Source: Paenibacillus pini JCM 16418 (GTDB lineage: Bacteria; Bacillota; Bacilli; Paenibacillales; Paenibacillaceae). From it: DNA of 64,000 nucleotides. The stretch covers positions 29,305 through 93,304 of the forward strand of contig NZ_BAVZ01000016.1 in the NCBI RefSeq assembly GCF_000576305.1, given 5' to 3'. Shown one piece after another: positions 26,225 to 35,912 of this stretch. Every line of letters begins with the position of its first letter. Position 1 is the first letter of the stretch. A model generated the notes under the pieces. It ran no database searches. It was not told where the DNA came from and saw only the letters and a program-made list of their open reading frames with translations. Both the position numbers and the translations under genes were made by a program.

Positions 26225-27225
26225 GTGCGTAAGTCTATAAATAGTAAGCTCGCATGGTATATTTTGGGCAAAGGATTGCGGATGGCTTCATTATTAGTTG
26301 CGATTTGTTTCATATCCTTTATGTTAGTGAAAAATTCTCCGATTGATCCCATTCAAGCTTACATCGGTGCAGATATGTTGAAGGTAGGTCCTGAGCAGCG
26401 GGCTAAAATTGCAGAATATTGGGGAGTAGACCAGCCGGTGATGGTGCAGTTCTTGAATTGGGGTTCTGCCGTATTGAATGGTGATTTAGGAACTTCCATG
26501 ATTTATCGCCGTCCGGTCATTGATGTTATTCGTGAACGATTCTTGAATTCCCTTGTTCTCATGGTGTCTGCTTGGTTACTATCTGGCGTGATTGGCTTTG
26601 TGATGGGTGTTGTAGCAGCCATGAAAAAAGGGGCATGGATCGATCGCATCATCAAATGGTACTGCTTCACCTTAGCTTCCGTGCCAACCTTCTGGATGGG
26701 GCTCCTTATCCTTATTGTATTTGCTGTGTGGCTACGGTGGTTCCCTGTTGGAATGGGGGTTCCAGCTGGAGTTCTTGCGAAAGATGTAACACTCTTGGAT
26801 AGAATTCAACATATTATTCTACCGACACTGACACTTAGTATTGTTGCGTTGCCAATGTGGCTCTCCATACACGTCAGAAGATGATTGATGTTCTTTCAAG
26901 TGACTTTGTTGTATTCGCTAGAGCTAGAGGCGAACAAGGATTTGTATTATTTTGGAGACATGGATTACGTAATATTGCATTGCCAGCGATCACTTTGCAG
27001 TTTGCAGCGTTTAGTGAATTGTTTGGTGGAGCGATATTGGCGGAGCAGGTCTTCTCGTATCCGGGTCTAGGACAGGCTACAGTTAACGCAGGATTAAGAG
27101 GTGATGTTCCTCTTTTACTCGGCATCGTAATCTTTACTACGATGTTTGTATTTGTAGGGAATGTACTTGCTGATATTAGCTATCGTGTTTTAGATCCGCG
27201 AACGAGGGAGGGGAGGAAAGTATGA
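26225..27225 (+). pseudogene. nikB: nickel/peptide ABC permease 1 (NikB-like), frameshifted
   Basis: Two frames make one family-typical permease of about 333 residues. The N-terminal part has the first helix and ADMLKVGPEQRAKIAEYWGV. The middle shows the usual helices, and the C-terminal part has RARGEQGFVLFWRHGLRN, the EAA-type loop. The frame is lost around 26853-26868: one base is missing, and restoring it gives a continuous ALPM...HTRQKMIDVLSSDF. The probable start is GTG 26225, one base after the nikA stop. Downstream it overlaps nikC by 4 nt. Only the indel separates it from an intact gene, so a sequencing error is as likely as decay. Confidence 0.75.
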
Positions 27226-28045
27226 TACCCATCCCCCAAAAATTGCCTCTAAACACAAAGCAATGGGCACTAATGAAAGTGCTGCTCTCCGTTAGTGTTA
27301 TTATACTTGTGATATTAGGTGGTTCCTTTCTAGATGAGGGTAAAATTGTAACGAATCTTACGAATCGAAACTCTCCACCATCCATAGACAACCTCTTTGG
27401 TACGGACTGGTTAGGAAGAGATATGTTCACACGCACGTTCATGGGATTAACTTTAAGTATAGGTGTTGGATTAATTGGAGCGATTGGAAGTGCGTCCATT
27501 GCTCTGATCCTAGGAATAGCTGCTGCAACAATGGGGAGAACGGCGGATCGTCTTATTTCATGGTTTATCGATTTGTTCCTGAGCGTCCCTCACCTCGTAA
27601 CCCTGATTCTAATCGCTTTTACATTAGGGGGAGGTTTTAAAGGGATCGTCATAGGATTAGCGCTAACTCATTGGCCTACGCTGCTAGACTCATCCGGGCA
27701 GAAGTGATGCAAATAAGGTCTGCTGACTTTGTGCAGGTTTCTCAGAAAATGGGGAAATCTCGCTGGTGGATTGCTGTACATCATATTCTTCCACATATTT
27801 TGCCGCAATTTTTAATTGGATTTATGCTACTGTTTCCCCATGTTATTTTGCATGAGGCGGCAGTTACGTTTATAGGATTAGGTCTATCCCCACATGAGCC
27901 CGCAATCGGGATCATTCTATCTGAATCGATGAAATACTTATCGTCAGGTATGTGGTGGCTCGCCTTCTTTCCAGGACTTTGTTTGCTAATGATCGTGAGA
28001 ATGTTTGATCAGATTGGAGAAAATCTCCGATTGCTAATGGACTAA
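27222..28045 (+). pseudogene. nikC: nickel/peptide ABC permease 2 (NikC-like), frameshifted
   Basis: Together the two frames give a permease of about 274 residues with NLFGTDWLGRDMFTRTFMG near residue 55, the hallmark of the DppC/NikC group, and a C-terminal HILPHILPQFLIGF segment. The break is at 27673-27677, where CC probably was CCC: adding one C joins LTHWP to YAARLIRAEVMQ. It begins inside the last codons of nikB (ATGA-type overlap). Function is to form the channel with NikB. Confidence 0.75.
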
Positions 28046-28098
28046 TGGGTATCGCGATTAAGAAGTTGCACTTTCTTTAATTGAAAGAGGAGTTACGA

Positions 28099-29022
28099 AT
28101 GTCTATTCTTGAGGTCAAAAATTTATCCGTATCGTTTAAACAATATACAGCTGGGCTTAAACAGATTCAGCATAACGTGATATCTAGTTTAAATGTAAAC
28201 CTAGAAGCAGGTGAAATTCTTGCTGTTGTTGGTGCAAGTGGCTCTGGAAAGAGTATACTTGCTCATGCGATTCTAGGAATACTCCCAAGCAATGCAAGTG
28301 TAAGTGGTGTAATTACATTTGAAGGTGAGGAGCTTACACAAGCTCGTCAACAAGCTGTAAGGGGGAAGCAAATTGCACTCGTCCCTCAATCTGTAAACTT
28401 TCTAGATCCACTGATGCGTGTTGGTAGTCAAGTACGCACCTCTGTGAGGAAAGGAAAAGCTGTGGAGGCACAACGAGCTGTTTTTAAACGCCTACACCTG
28501 AGACAAGAGGTTGAACACATGTATCCATTTCAACTTTCTGGAGGTATGGCGAGAAGGACACTATTATCGACGGCTATGGTAAGTGGAGCGAAGGTCATGA
28601 TTGCTGATGAGCCGACGCCAGGACTTGATCCCGTTGTGATGAAGGAAGCGTTAGATCATTTTAGAGAGTTCGCAAATCAAGGCTGTGCTGTCATGTTGAT
28701 CACGCATGATATTGATTCAGCGCTGCAAATTGCAGACAAAATTGCTGTATTTTATGCAGGAACGATCGTAGAAATTGCAAGAGCCGAGGACTTTATAGGG
28801 CAGGGTGAAGCTATAAGACATCCCTATAGTAAAGCTTTGTGGCGAGCATTACCTCAGAATAATTTTATTCCAATCATGGGATCGCAGCCACATCCGGGCG
28901 CATTGCCACTGGGCTGTCTGTTTGCTCCACGTTGTGAAATGGCTACACCTGAATGTCAGGAGGACCAACCTGAAATGCGAAATCTCAGGGATGGAATGGT
29001 GAGGTGTATTCATGCAACTTGA
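28099..29022 (+). CDS. nikD: nickel/peptide ABC transporter ATP-binding protein (NikD/DppD-like)
   Basis: A 307-residue ATPase. Walker A is GASGSGKS (about residue 43), the ABC signature is LSGGMARR (about 148), Walker B is VMIADEPTPGLDP, and the switch His is in LITHD. The C-terminal extension typical of oligopeptide/nickel ATPases is present, with a Cys-containing LFAPRCEMATPECQ that in relatives binds an iron-sulphur cluster. AAAGAGGAG supports ATG 28099; the frame is open to TTG 28081. Its end overlaps nikE by 11 nt. Confidence 0.85.
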   Translation: MSILEVKNLSVSFKQYTAGLKQIQHNVISSLNVNLEAGEILAVVGASGSGKSILAHAILGILPSNASVSGVITFEGEELTQARQQAVRGKQIALVPQSVNFLDPLMRVGSQVRTSVRKGKAVEAQRAVFKRLHLRQEVEHMYPFQLSGGMARRTLLSTAMVSGAKVMIADEPTPGLDPVVMKEALDHFREFANQGCAVMLITHDIDSALQIADKIAVFYAGTIVEIARAEDFIGQGEAIRHPYSKALWRALPQNNFIPIMGSQPHPGALPLGCLFAPRCEMATPECQEDQPEMRNLRDGMVRCIHAT

Positions 29023-29610
29023 AGCAAAGAATATCGGATTTCGATATGAAGATGGACCGTGGTTATTTCGTGGCATTAATGTATTGGTAGAACCAGGAGA
29101 AATTGTGGGTATTTCTGGCCCAAGTGGACGCGGGAAAACTACCTTTTGCCGAATTCTAGCGGGTTACGAGACCCCTATTGAGGGAACAGTGACTTATAAT
29201 GGTGCCCCGTTCCCCAAGAAAGGTACCATCCTATCCAAATGGTTCTTCAACATCCGGAAAAAGCGATTAATGCACGGTGGAAGATGCATAGAATACTTCA
29301 TGAAGGATATCAACCTGATGAAGAGTTGCTAGCATTATTAGGAATTGAACAAGAATGGTTAACACGCTGGCCTCATGAGCTATCTGGTGGGGAATTGCAG
29401 CGATTTTGTGTAGCCCGGGCATTGGGACCTAATACTCGATTTCTGATTGCAGATGAAATGACAACCATGCTTGACGCCATCACCCAAGCTCAAATCTGGC
29501 ATGCGGTCACTGAAATTGCCAAGAAGAGAAAGATGGGAATCATCGTGGTCACCCATGAAAAGAAGCTGATGCAAAGGCTTTGTCATCGTATCATTGACTT
29601 TAATGAATAA
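29012..29610 (+). pseudogene. nikE: nickel/peptide ABC transporter ATP-binding protein 2 (NikE-like), frameshifted
   Basis: An ATPase of about 199 residues when the frames are joined. Walker A is GPSGRGKTT, the signature LSGGELQRF, Walker B FLIADEMTTMLD, and the switch His in VVTHE. The break is at 29222-29223: GG instead of GGG. Adding one G joins FPKKG to YHPIQMVLQHPEKA. It lacks the long C-terminal extension of NikD. Last gene of the importer operon, closed by a terminator. Confidence 0.78.
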
Positions 29611-29656
29611 AACAAAGAAGGCCATCCGAGATGATATCCTCGAACGGCTTTCTTTA
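29611..29656. terminator. terminator after the importer operon
   Basis: AAAGAAGGCC and GGCTTTCTTT form the stem with one G-T pair, around a 22-nt loop; T-rich sequence follows on the plus strand and A-rich precedes. It can serve nikE and, on the other strand, the 29699 gene. Confidence 0.65.
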
Positions 29657-29698
29657 ATTCTGTGTCTGAGCGTTTAGAGATGGCTATGTTACTAAATG

Positions 29699-30181
29699 CT
29701 ACGCTTGATCATCTTTATTATTCAGTTCATGCTGCGCTAATTTTTCATGGATCTGAGATTCCATGACTTGTACAAGATCGTCTTCAAGCTTTTGCTGAGG
29801 TTGAGGATGAAACCACTGGATATCTCCTTTGTGTAGAAAACCTCTGTATTCCTCACCCTGTACATGTAATGTGAATTGCTGACGCTCATGTACAGTATCT
29901 TCAAACATTGGCTTTATTTTAATATCCTCAATTTCTTTCGAGATTCCATAATGTCTCATTAATGAGTGAATGGTAGATTCAATTTTATCAACTTTGCTCA
30001 CACCAATCATTTGTTTAGGGTGAGGGTTGAGCCAAAGAATCTCATCATTATGAAAATGTCCCTTGAACTCCTCACCTTCAACTTTAAAAGTGAACGCAAG
30101 TCGTTCATGTACGCGATTCTCAAACAGGGTTTCAACCTCGAAATCCTCAAGTAAAGGTTCAACATTCTTATCTTCAGTCAT
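29699..30181 (-). CDS. uncharacterised 160-residue protein made of two tandem repeats
   Basis: The protein is an internal duplication. Residues about 14-78 and 84-150 align: FENRVHERLAFTFKVEGEEF with FEDTVHERQQFTLHVQGEEY, then HNDEILWLNPHPKQ with HKGDIQWFHPQPQQ, then a final helix (IESTIHSLM and MESQIHEKL). No signal peptide or membrane span. Rich in His and acidic residues. I do not recognise the family. It sits on the minus strand between the convergent nickel importer and the end of the urease operon. The His content allows metal binding, but that is speculation. Confidence 0.65.
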   Translation of the reverse strand: MTEDKNVEPLLEDFEVETLFENRVHERLAFTFKVEGEEFKGHFHNDEILWLNPHPKQMIGVSKVDKIESTIHSLMRHYGISKEIEDIKIKPMFEDTVHERQQFTLHVQGEEYRGFLHKGDIQWFHPQPQQKLEDDLVQVMESQIHEKLAQHELNNKDDQA

Positions 30182-30294
30182 ATTGCATCTCCTCTCATGA
30201 AAGTATCTTCTTAACCGATTGTTCGGTTATGAACCATCATAATACATGCCAAAGCGGACTTTCTTTGCATAACGCACTGAAGATTGAAGCTGGA

Positions 30295-31117
30295 TTAATA
30301 TTTCCGTAAAGAGCTTGCAGGGCGATTATTCCACTTTTCGCTGATGATTGCATGACATTGGTTTAAGATTCGCTCGATGGTTTGGGTAGCGTTTGCTAGG
30401 ATTCGTAAACTAAATCCCGGTATGGCTATATTTGAAATCCCAAATGTGAAATTCGATTCTTCGGTTTGAATCACTTCATATAACTCATCGAGGAGTGCAT
30501 CATCCATTTGTTCACTTACTGCAATCATTGAGCCTAGATGGGTATAACCTTCCATGAAACCGAGACCAGATATATTCTGCTGCTTCGGTACTAACTTGAT
30601 GTGGTCGAATACGCCAAGTTTACCATCCCAATAGATTTCTGTCACCAACTGAATGGTATTGTAACTGAATTTGTCACCGCTTGCAGACCATCCAGGCGTA
30701 AGGATATCCGTATAAATGAATGTTGCTCCACGCTCCATATAAACAATATTTTTCTGCTTATAGTAAGCATTTTCATAAGCAATCAGGGGTCGGGAGGTAT
30801 TCCAAATAACTTCCTTTTTTCAAGCTGATTTCGGTTTCTTGATAAGCATAACTTTTTGGTGTTTTATATACTTTTGTTGCTGATTGTGTGGTTAACGTCA
30901 CTTTAGATCCTTCATCGGCTGAGATTTCCATTTTGTATCGATCACCGTCTAAATAACCGCCACCGGGGTTAAGAAGGTAATAGCAGACCTGTCCCGAATG
31001 ATCAGCGTAAATCGGCCGCATTACTTTGAATGCACCTTGAAAGTACACGCGTTTTGCCACCGTTTTTCCTAGTCGTTCTTCTAGGTCTAATGATAAAGAT
31101 CCAGTCCAATCGGTCAT
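30295..31117 (-). pseudogene. ureD: urease accessory protein UreD (UreH), frameshifted
   Basis: Two minus-strand frames form one UreD of about 273 residues: the first has MTDWTGSLSLDLEERLGKT and LNPGGGYLDGDRY, the second YMERGATFIYTDILTPGW and later IPGFSLRILANATQ. The break is at 30786-30789, a run of four G (plus strand). Removing one restores a reading EYLPTLIAYENAYYKQ. UreD is the scaffold that, with UreF and UreG, delivers nickel to the urease active site. It is the last gene of the operon, 1 nt from ureG. The operon is otherwise complete. Confidence 0.85.
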
Positions 31118-31118
31118 G

Positions 31119-31730
31119 TTACTCTAAACCTTTTAGCAAAGCATGCTGTCTAATCCAGTCCATGACTTCAGGAAGGCCCGCCTCATTTTTTAAGTTTGTG
31201 AAGAAGAAAGGCTTATTACCGCGGAATATTTTTGTATCCTCCGCCATTACTTCGAGGCTGGCACCCACATAGGGAGCAAGGTCGGTTTTATTAATGATGA
31301 ACAAGTCTGATTTAATCATACCTTGTCCACCTTTACGAGGGATTTTCTCTCCTTGTGCAACATCAATAATATAAATGGAGAAGTCAACAAGCTCAGGGCT
31401 GAACGTAGCTGCAAGATTGTCGCCACCACTCTCAACAAAGATAAGTTCAACATCAGGATGACGCTCAATCAATTGATCTATGGCCGCAAAGTTCATAGAA
31501 GCATCTTCACGAATAGCCGTGTGAGGACAACCTCCTGTTTCAACACCAATGATTCGATCCTCAGGAAGAACCCCATTTTGAATTAGAAATTTCGCGTCTT
31601 CTTTGGTATAAATATCGTTTGTGACAACTGCCATTTTTATTTCATTCTCAAGATGGCGAGTCAATTTCTCTACAAGCATCGTTTTACCTGCTCCAACAGG
31701 CCCTCCAACACCGATTCTGATGGGATTCAT
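31119..31730 (-). CDS. ureG: urease accessory GTPase UreG
   Basis: A 203-residue SIMIBI-class GTPase. P-loop GPVGAGKT lies at residues 9-16, the metal-binding motif is GCPHTAIRED with its conserved Cys-Pro-His, and the G3/G4-type motifs are ESGGDNLAATFSPELVD and INKTDLAPYVG. UreG hydrolyses GTP to drive nickel insertion into UreC. Between ureF and ureD in the usual order. Confidence 0.95.
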   Translation of the reverse strand: MNPIRIGVGGPVGAGKTMLVEKLTRHLENEIKMAVVTNDIYTKEDAKFLIQNGVLPEDRIIGVETGGCPHTAIREDASMNFAAIDQLIERHPDVELIFVESGGDNLAATFSPELVDFSIYIIDVAQGEKIPRKGGQGMIKSDLFIINKTDLAPYVGASLEVMAEDTKIFRGNKPFFFTNLKNEAGLPEVMDWIRQHALLKGLE

Positions 31731-31762
31731 TTAAACACGTCCTTTATACAATTTTTTAAAAA

Positions 31763-32461
31763 TTAAGACATAAATATTCTTATATTCACACGTTCATGTT
31801 TCATTTGAGATAGTTCAATCCCTGGAGATACCATTCCGAAATCATCATTCGTGAGTTTCATGATTCGATCTACAGCATGGTTTAACTCTGGTATAGACTG
31901 ATGAGTAATCTTTTGACCTGCCGTTTGTCCAAGAGGGATGGCGCGAACTGCATTTTGGACTTGACTGGAAATAGCAGAGTACAAATAGTAGAGGATGGTA
32001 TCTTGTTTACTTACATGAAGTCCATGAGCTACCATCGTAAAAACAATAGCAGGGTGACCGAATGCATCCTTATGTTTCACTTCATCTCTATATTTAGAGA
32101 GGATGGGCAGACCATATAGGGACTCTGTCAGTTTAAGCATTCGATCCCCAATCATTTGAGTTCCTTCTCGTGTTTCTCTGGGCAAGTTCTGGACCGTTAA
32201 TTGGCGATCCAATCGCCAAATCTCCTGTATGTTATCGTCTATGAGAGCTTCATACACGAGACGTGAGGCAAGCCCATCTGAATAGACGAGCTGCTCATGT
32301 AAATACACTTTCAGCCAACCAAAAAAAGTATTCTGGTCATGGATCTTGTCTTCCTGTATATAACTCTCCAAGCCAAAAGAATGGCTGAAGGATCCTATTG
32401 GAAAGTTAGAATCACATAGCTGAAATAAAGAGAGGAGATTGTTAATCATGACTATGGCCAA
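31763..32461 (-). CDS. ureF: urease accessory protein UreF
   Basis: A 232-residue helical protein with the family start LLSLFQLCDSNFPIGSFSHSFGLE and a C-terminal MKHERVNIRIFMS. UreF acts with UreD as a nickel-insertion chaperone and regulates UreG. The annotated ATG at 32461 overlaps ureE; an internal ATG at 32449 (MINNLLSLF) fits the family start as well and would also overlap the ureE stop. No clear ribosome site is present, so coupling to ureE translation is likely. Confidence 0.93.
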   Translation of the reverse strand: MAIVMINNLLSLFQLCDSNFPIGSFSHSFGLESYIQEDKIHDQNTFFGWLKVYLHEQLVYSDGLASRLVYEALIDDNIQEIWRLDRQLTVQNLPRETREGTQMIGDRMLKLTESLYGLPILSKYRDEVKHKDAFGHPAIVFTMVAHGLHVSKQDTILYYLYSAISSQVQNAVRAIPLGQTAGQKITHQSIPELNHAVDRIMKLTNDDFGMVSPGIELSQMKHERVNIRIFMS

Positions 32462-32897
32462 TATGACGGAATGCCTGTTTCACTTTTCGATCCTCTCTTT
32501 TGAAAGGGATTCCAAGTTGTTGAAGTAATTCTTCAACTAAATAGTCATATTGAACAAGCATATCATTGTCTTCAAATTGAGCTGGAAGGTGGCGATTACC
32601 AAGCTGGTGAGCGATGTTTCCCATTTCTTGAATACTTCTTGGTTGAATGACGATAAGGTCATCGGACATGACATCAATGACGATCATATTGTGATCATCC
32701 ATATATATTACATCCCCAGCTACCAGATCCCGATGTTCACTTAAACGTATACCTATTTCGTTGCCGTGATCGGTTGTTACTCGCTGGATGCGTTTCATTA
32801 AATGAGCGCTTTCTAAGTACACTTTTTCCATATGGCGTTTTTCAATTTCACTTTTATCCATTTTTTCTAGGTTGGTTACAATTTTCTCAATAATCAT
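32442..32897 (-). CDS. ureE: urease accessory protein UreE (nickel metallochaperone)
   Basis: A 151-residue protein. N-terminal peptide-binding domain with HMEKVYLESAHLMKRIQRVT, then the metal-binding domain with GNRHLPAQFEDNDMLVQYDY, which carries the conserved interface His. The C-terminal tail GHSHD has two His instead of the long poly-His of some homologues. Delivers nickel to the UreDFG complex. Confidence 0.92.
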   Translation of the reverse strand: MIIEKIVTNLEKMDKSEIEKRHMEKVYLESAHLMKRIQRVTTDHGNEIGIRLSEHRDLVAGDVIYMDDHNMIVIDVMSDDLIVIQPRSIQEMGNIAHQLGNRHLPAQFEDNDMLVQYDYLVEELLQQLGIPFKREDRKVKQAFRHIGHSHD

Positions 32898-32908
32898 TTT
32901 CTTTCACC

Positions 32909-34621
32909 TCAGAATAGGAAATATCGCTGACCCATGGGTACGATATCGACCGGATCACATGTCAGCAATTCTCCATTTACTTTTACTTCATATGTTTGTG
33001 GATCTACGGTAATATCAGGTGTTTCTGAATTTAACTTCATGTTTTTCTTCGTAAGGGTACGAATACCGCCAACAGGCAGGATTATTTTTTCGAGTCCAAG
33101 TTTATCGTGCACCCCGTCATCATAAGCTGCTTGTGAAACGAAGGTTGCTGAACTTCTTGCTAGTGCTTTGCCGAATTGAGCATACATAGGACGGTAAATA
33201 TATGGCTGAGGTGTTGGAATCGAAGCATTGCCATCACCCATTAGCCCCATAACCGCAAGACCGTTTTTAAGCACCATTTCTGGTTTAACACCAAAAAATT
33301 TGGGATTCCAGATCACTAAATCGGCCATCTTACCTACTTCGATAGAACCTACATGCTCTGAAATGCCATGTGTGATAGCAGGATTTATCGTATATTTGGC
33401 AATATAGCGCTTTGCTCGGTTATTATCTGCATATTGAGCATCACCTTGAAGGAGTCCGCGTTGTTTCTTCATCTTGTCAGCTACTTGCCATGTACGCAAA
33501 ACGACTTCTCCGACACGGCCCATGGCCTGTGAATCCGAGCTTACCATGCTAAATACGCCCATATCGTGCAGGATATCTTCAGCTGCAATCGTTTCTTTTC
33601 TAATTCTTGAATCGGCAAAAGCGATATCTTCAGGTACCGAAGGATTTAAATGATGACAAACCATGACCATATCAAGATGTTCGTCGATCGTATTAATCGT
33701 ATAGGGTAGAGTAGGGTTCGTTGAAGAAGGTAGAATATTAAGGTAACCCGCTGATTTGATTAAATCAGGTGCATGTCCACCACCTGCGCCTTCCGTATGG
33801 TACATGTGAAGGACTCGATCTTTTACAGCAGCCATCGTATTTTCCATAAAGCCACTTTCATTCAATGTATCTGCATGAAGGGCTACTTGAATGTCGTACT
33901 CATCTGCAACTTGTAGAGCGTAATCTAGAGACGAACCGGTAGCTCCCCAGTCTTCATGGACTTTGAGACCAATAACTCCTGCCCTAACTTGTTCCGCTAA
34001 TGGTTCGATGGATGCAGCATGTCCTTTACCTGTAAATCCAATATTAATCGGCAAGCCTTCAGCCGCTTCAAGCATCCGGTGTATGCTCCATTCGCCTGGA
34101 GTAACCGTCGTAGCTTTAGATCCTGCAGCAGGCCCTGTACCACCGCCGATTAATGTCGTTGTACCCGCGGAGAGTGCAATTTCTACTTGTTTAGGGTTAA
34201 TAAAATGTACATGGGTATCAATGGCTCCAGCGGTTACAATTAAGCCTTCACCTGCGATGATTTCTGTGGAGGTACCGATAATAATATCGATATGATCTGT
34301 AATGAGAGGGTTTCCACTTTTACCTATGCCAAAAATTTTCCCATCTCGAATGGCGAGATCTGCTTTGATAATGCCTGTATAATCTAAAATAATGACATTG
34401 GTAATGACGGTATCTGCTACACCTTCTTTACGGGTCGCAAGAGGGTGCTGTCCCATGCCGTCTCGAATCACTTTGCCTCCGCCAAAGACAACTTCTTCAC
34501 CATAAGAAGTGTGATCCTTCTCAATTTGAATAAACAAATCTGTATCCGCAAGGCGAACCGAATCACCTGTCGTTGGACCATACATTTCAGCATACTGCCT
34601 TCGGGACATTCCAAAACTCAT
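32909..34621 (-). CDS. ureC: urease subunit alpha
   Basis: The 570-residue catalytic subunit. Nickel-ligand histidines are in DTHVHF, HADTLNE and GGGHAPD. The carbamylated Lys is in GLKVHEDWG near residue 219, the catalytic flap His in MVCHHLNPS near 320, and the Asp ligand in SSDSQAMGR near 360. All key residues are present, so an active urease is predicted. It overlaps the ureB stop by 4 nt (ATGA) and is followed by ureE. Confidence 0.97.
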   Translation of the reverse strand: MSFGMSRRQYAEMYGPTTGDSVRLADTDLFIQIEKDHTSYGEEVVFGGGKVIRDGMGQHPLATRKEGVADTVITNVIILDYTGIIKADLAIRDGKIFGIGKSGNPLITDHIDIIIGTSTEIIAGEGLIVTAGAIDTHVHFINPKQVEIALSAGTTTLIGGGTGPAAGSKATTVTPGEWSIHRMLEAAEGLPINIGFTGKGHAASIEPLAEQVRAGVIGLKVHEDWGATGSSLDYALQVADEYDIQVALHADTLNESGFMENTMAAVKDRVLHMYHTEGAGGGHAPDLIKSAGYLNILPSSTNPTLPYTINTIDEHLDMVMVCHHLNPSVPEDIAFADSRIRKETIAAEDILHDMGVFSMVSSDSQAMGRVGEVVLRTWQVADKMKKQRGLLQGDAQYADNNRAKRYIAKYTINPAITHGISEHVGSIEVGKMADLVIWNPKFFGVKPEMVLKNGLAVMGLMGDGNASIPTPQPYIYRPMYAQFGKALARSSATFVSQAAYDDGVHDKLGLEKIILPVGGIRTLTKKNMKLNSETPDITVDPQTYEVKVNGELLTCDPVDIVPMGQRYFLF

Positions 34622-34941
34622 ACGGAACCCTCGCTTTCTAATTTTCCATCGACTTTATTATTGAAACCGTATACACGGCGTTCACCTGAAAAATTAATAA
34701 GCTGTATTTCCTTCCCGTCTCCGGGTTCAAAACGAACGGCCGCTCCAGCAGGGACATTGAGTCGTTTGCCGTATGCTTGCTTTCGATCGAAATGAAGCGC
34801 TTCATTTACTTCATAAAAGTGAAAATGTGATCCCACTTGAATAGGGCGATCCCCTAGGTTTGTAACGGAAATCGTAAAAATTTCGCATCCTTCATTACAG
34901 ATAATGTCTTCGTCTTGTAAAATGTATTCTCCCGGTATCAT
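34618..34941 (-). CDS. ureB: urease subunit beta
   Basis: A 107-residue protein starting MIPGEYILQDEDIICNEG, with GSHFHFYEVN and the C-terminal VYGFNNKVDGKLE, all UreB hallmarks. It is structural in the urease complex. Stop overlaps the ureC start by 4 nt; upstream ribosome site AAAGGAG. Confidence 0.95.
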   Translation of the reverse strand: MIPGEYILQDEDIICNEGCEIFTISVTNLGDRPIQVGSHFHFYEVNEALHFDRKQAYGKRLNVPAGAAVRFEPGDGKEIQLINFSGERRVYGFNNKVDGKLESEGSV

Positions 34942-34958
34942 ATTAGGCTCCTTTCTAG

Positions 34959-35261
34959 TTAGCGTATCGGGCTATGAACGGTCACTAATTTTGTTCCATC
35001 TGGAAACGTTGCTTCCACTTGGATGTCATCAATCATTTCGGGTATTCCTTCCATGACATCGTCCCGAGTCAGAATGGAAGCTCCATACTCCATTAATTCG
35101 GCAACTCTTTTACCGTCGCGCGCACCCTCAATGATTTCATAAGTGATAAGGGCGACAGCTTCAGGGTGATTTAATTTCAAGCCCCTGTCTTTCCGGCGCC
35201 TAGCTAGATCGGCTGCGACTACGATCATAAGCTTGTCGATTTCTCTCGGCAATAAATGCAT
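34959..35261 (-). CDS. ureA: urease subunit gamma
   Basis: A 100-residue protein starting MHLLPREIDKLMIVVAADLA, with GLKLNHPEAVALITYEIIEG and GIPEMIDDIQVEATFPDGTK, full length for UreA. First gene of the urease operon, preceded by an AGGGGGA ribosome site. Confidence 0.96.
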   Translation of the reverse strand: MHLLPREIDKLMIVVAADLARRRKDRGLKLNHPEAVALITYEIIEGARDGKRVAELMEYGASILTRDDVMEGIPEMIDDIQVEATFPDGTKLVTVHSPIR

Positions 35262-35290
35262 AGTTAAATCCCCCTATAAAAATACAAACG

Positions 35291-35382
35291 ACAAAGACCC
35301 TCCATTCAGAGAGAAAGGAGGGTCCTTGATTTGAAAAATATAAAGATCATTTATATAATTTCGACTAAGCCCATTATGTAAA
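35291..35382 (-). promoter_or_regulatory. urease operon promoter candidate and leader hairpin
   Basis: On the minus strand, TTTACA (35377-35382) and ATTATA (35354-35359) are spaced 17 nt and may be the promoter. Between it and ureA lies a 12-bp stem: CAAAGACCCTCC (35291 side) with GGAGGGTCCTTG. It has only an interrupted T tract towards ureA. It could be an attenuator or the terminator of the gene upstream. Confidence 0.45.
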
Positions 35383-35510
35383 CATTCTCCTGAAGTATAG
35401 GTATAAAACCCCAACTAGATGATTGTAACATAAATAAATCTCGAAATAAAGAAAATGAATAAACATGGATATTGTAACGATACCTTAAGCAGGTGCTTGG
35501 CGTCATCATT

Positions 35511-35912
35511 TTAGCTTTTCGGCATTTTACTCTCATCCATGTATAGCAGACTCCAGCGGTGACCGTCCAAGTCGGCAAATCCTGCGCCGTACATCCAGCC
35601 GTCAATTTCACTCGGCTTACCAAAGATGTTTCCTCCGGCCATTTCTACTTTTTTAATAAAGGCATCTACTTCTTCTCTGCTTCCAGCGCCAATGGAAAAT
35701 ATTATTTCTGCACTTTGTGAGGTATCTGCGACTTTTGAATCTGTGAATTTCTCAAACGCCGCATTCGGGAACAGCATAATCGTTGTTTGGCCTATGGCAA
35801 GCTTGGCTCTCTCGTTTCCCACGCTCACCGCATGGAATCCAATTTCATTAAAAAAGGCAGCTGACCTTTCAACATCTTTGACCGGCAGGTTAATCCAAAT
35901 CTCCTGTGACAT
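35511..35912 (-). CDS. VOC family (glyoxalase/bleomycin resistance-like) protein
   Basis: A 133-residue protein of the vicinal oxygen chelate fold: MSQEIWINLPVKDVERSAAF with FFNEIGFHA at the N terminus and FADLDGHRWSLLYMD at the C terminus. Members are metal enzymes or antibiotic-binding proteins; this one resembles the uncharacterised YyaH/PhnB-like group. Monocistronic. Confidence 0.82.
   Translation of the reverse strand: MSQEIWINLPVKDVERSAAFFNEIGFHAVSVGNERAKLAIGQTTIMLFPNAAFEKFTDSKVADTSQSAEIIFSIGAGSREEVDAFIKKVEMAGGNIFGKPSEIDGWMYGAGFADLDGHRWSLLYMDESKMPKS

Noticed and set aside
35351..35623. Minus-strand ORF of 90 codons overlapping the VOC gene
   Set aside because: Out of frame with the clear VOC protein and covers the urease promoter region; no ribosome site.
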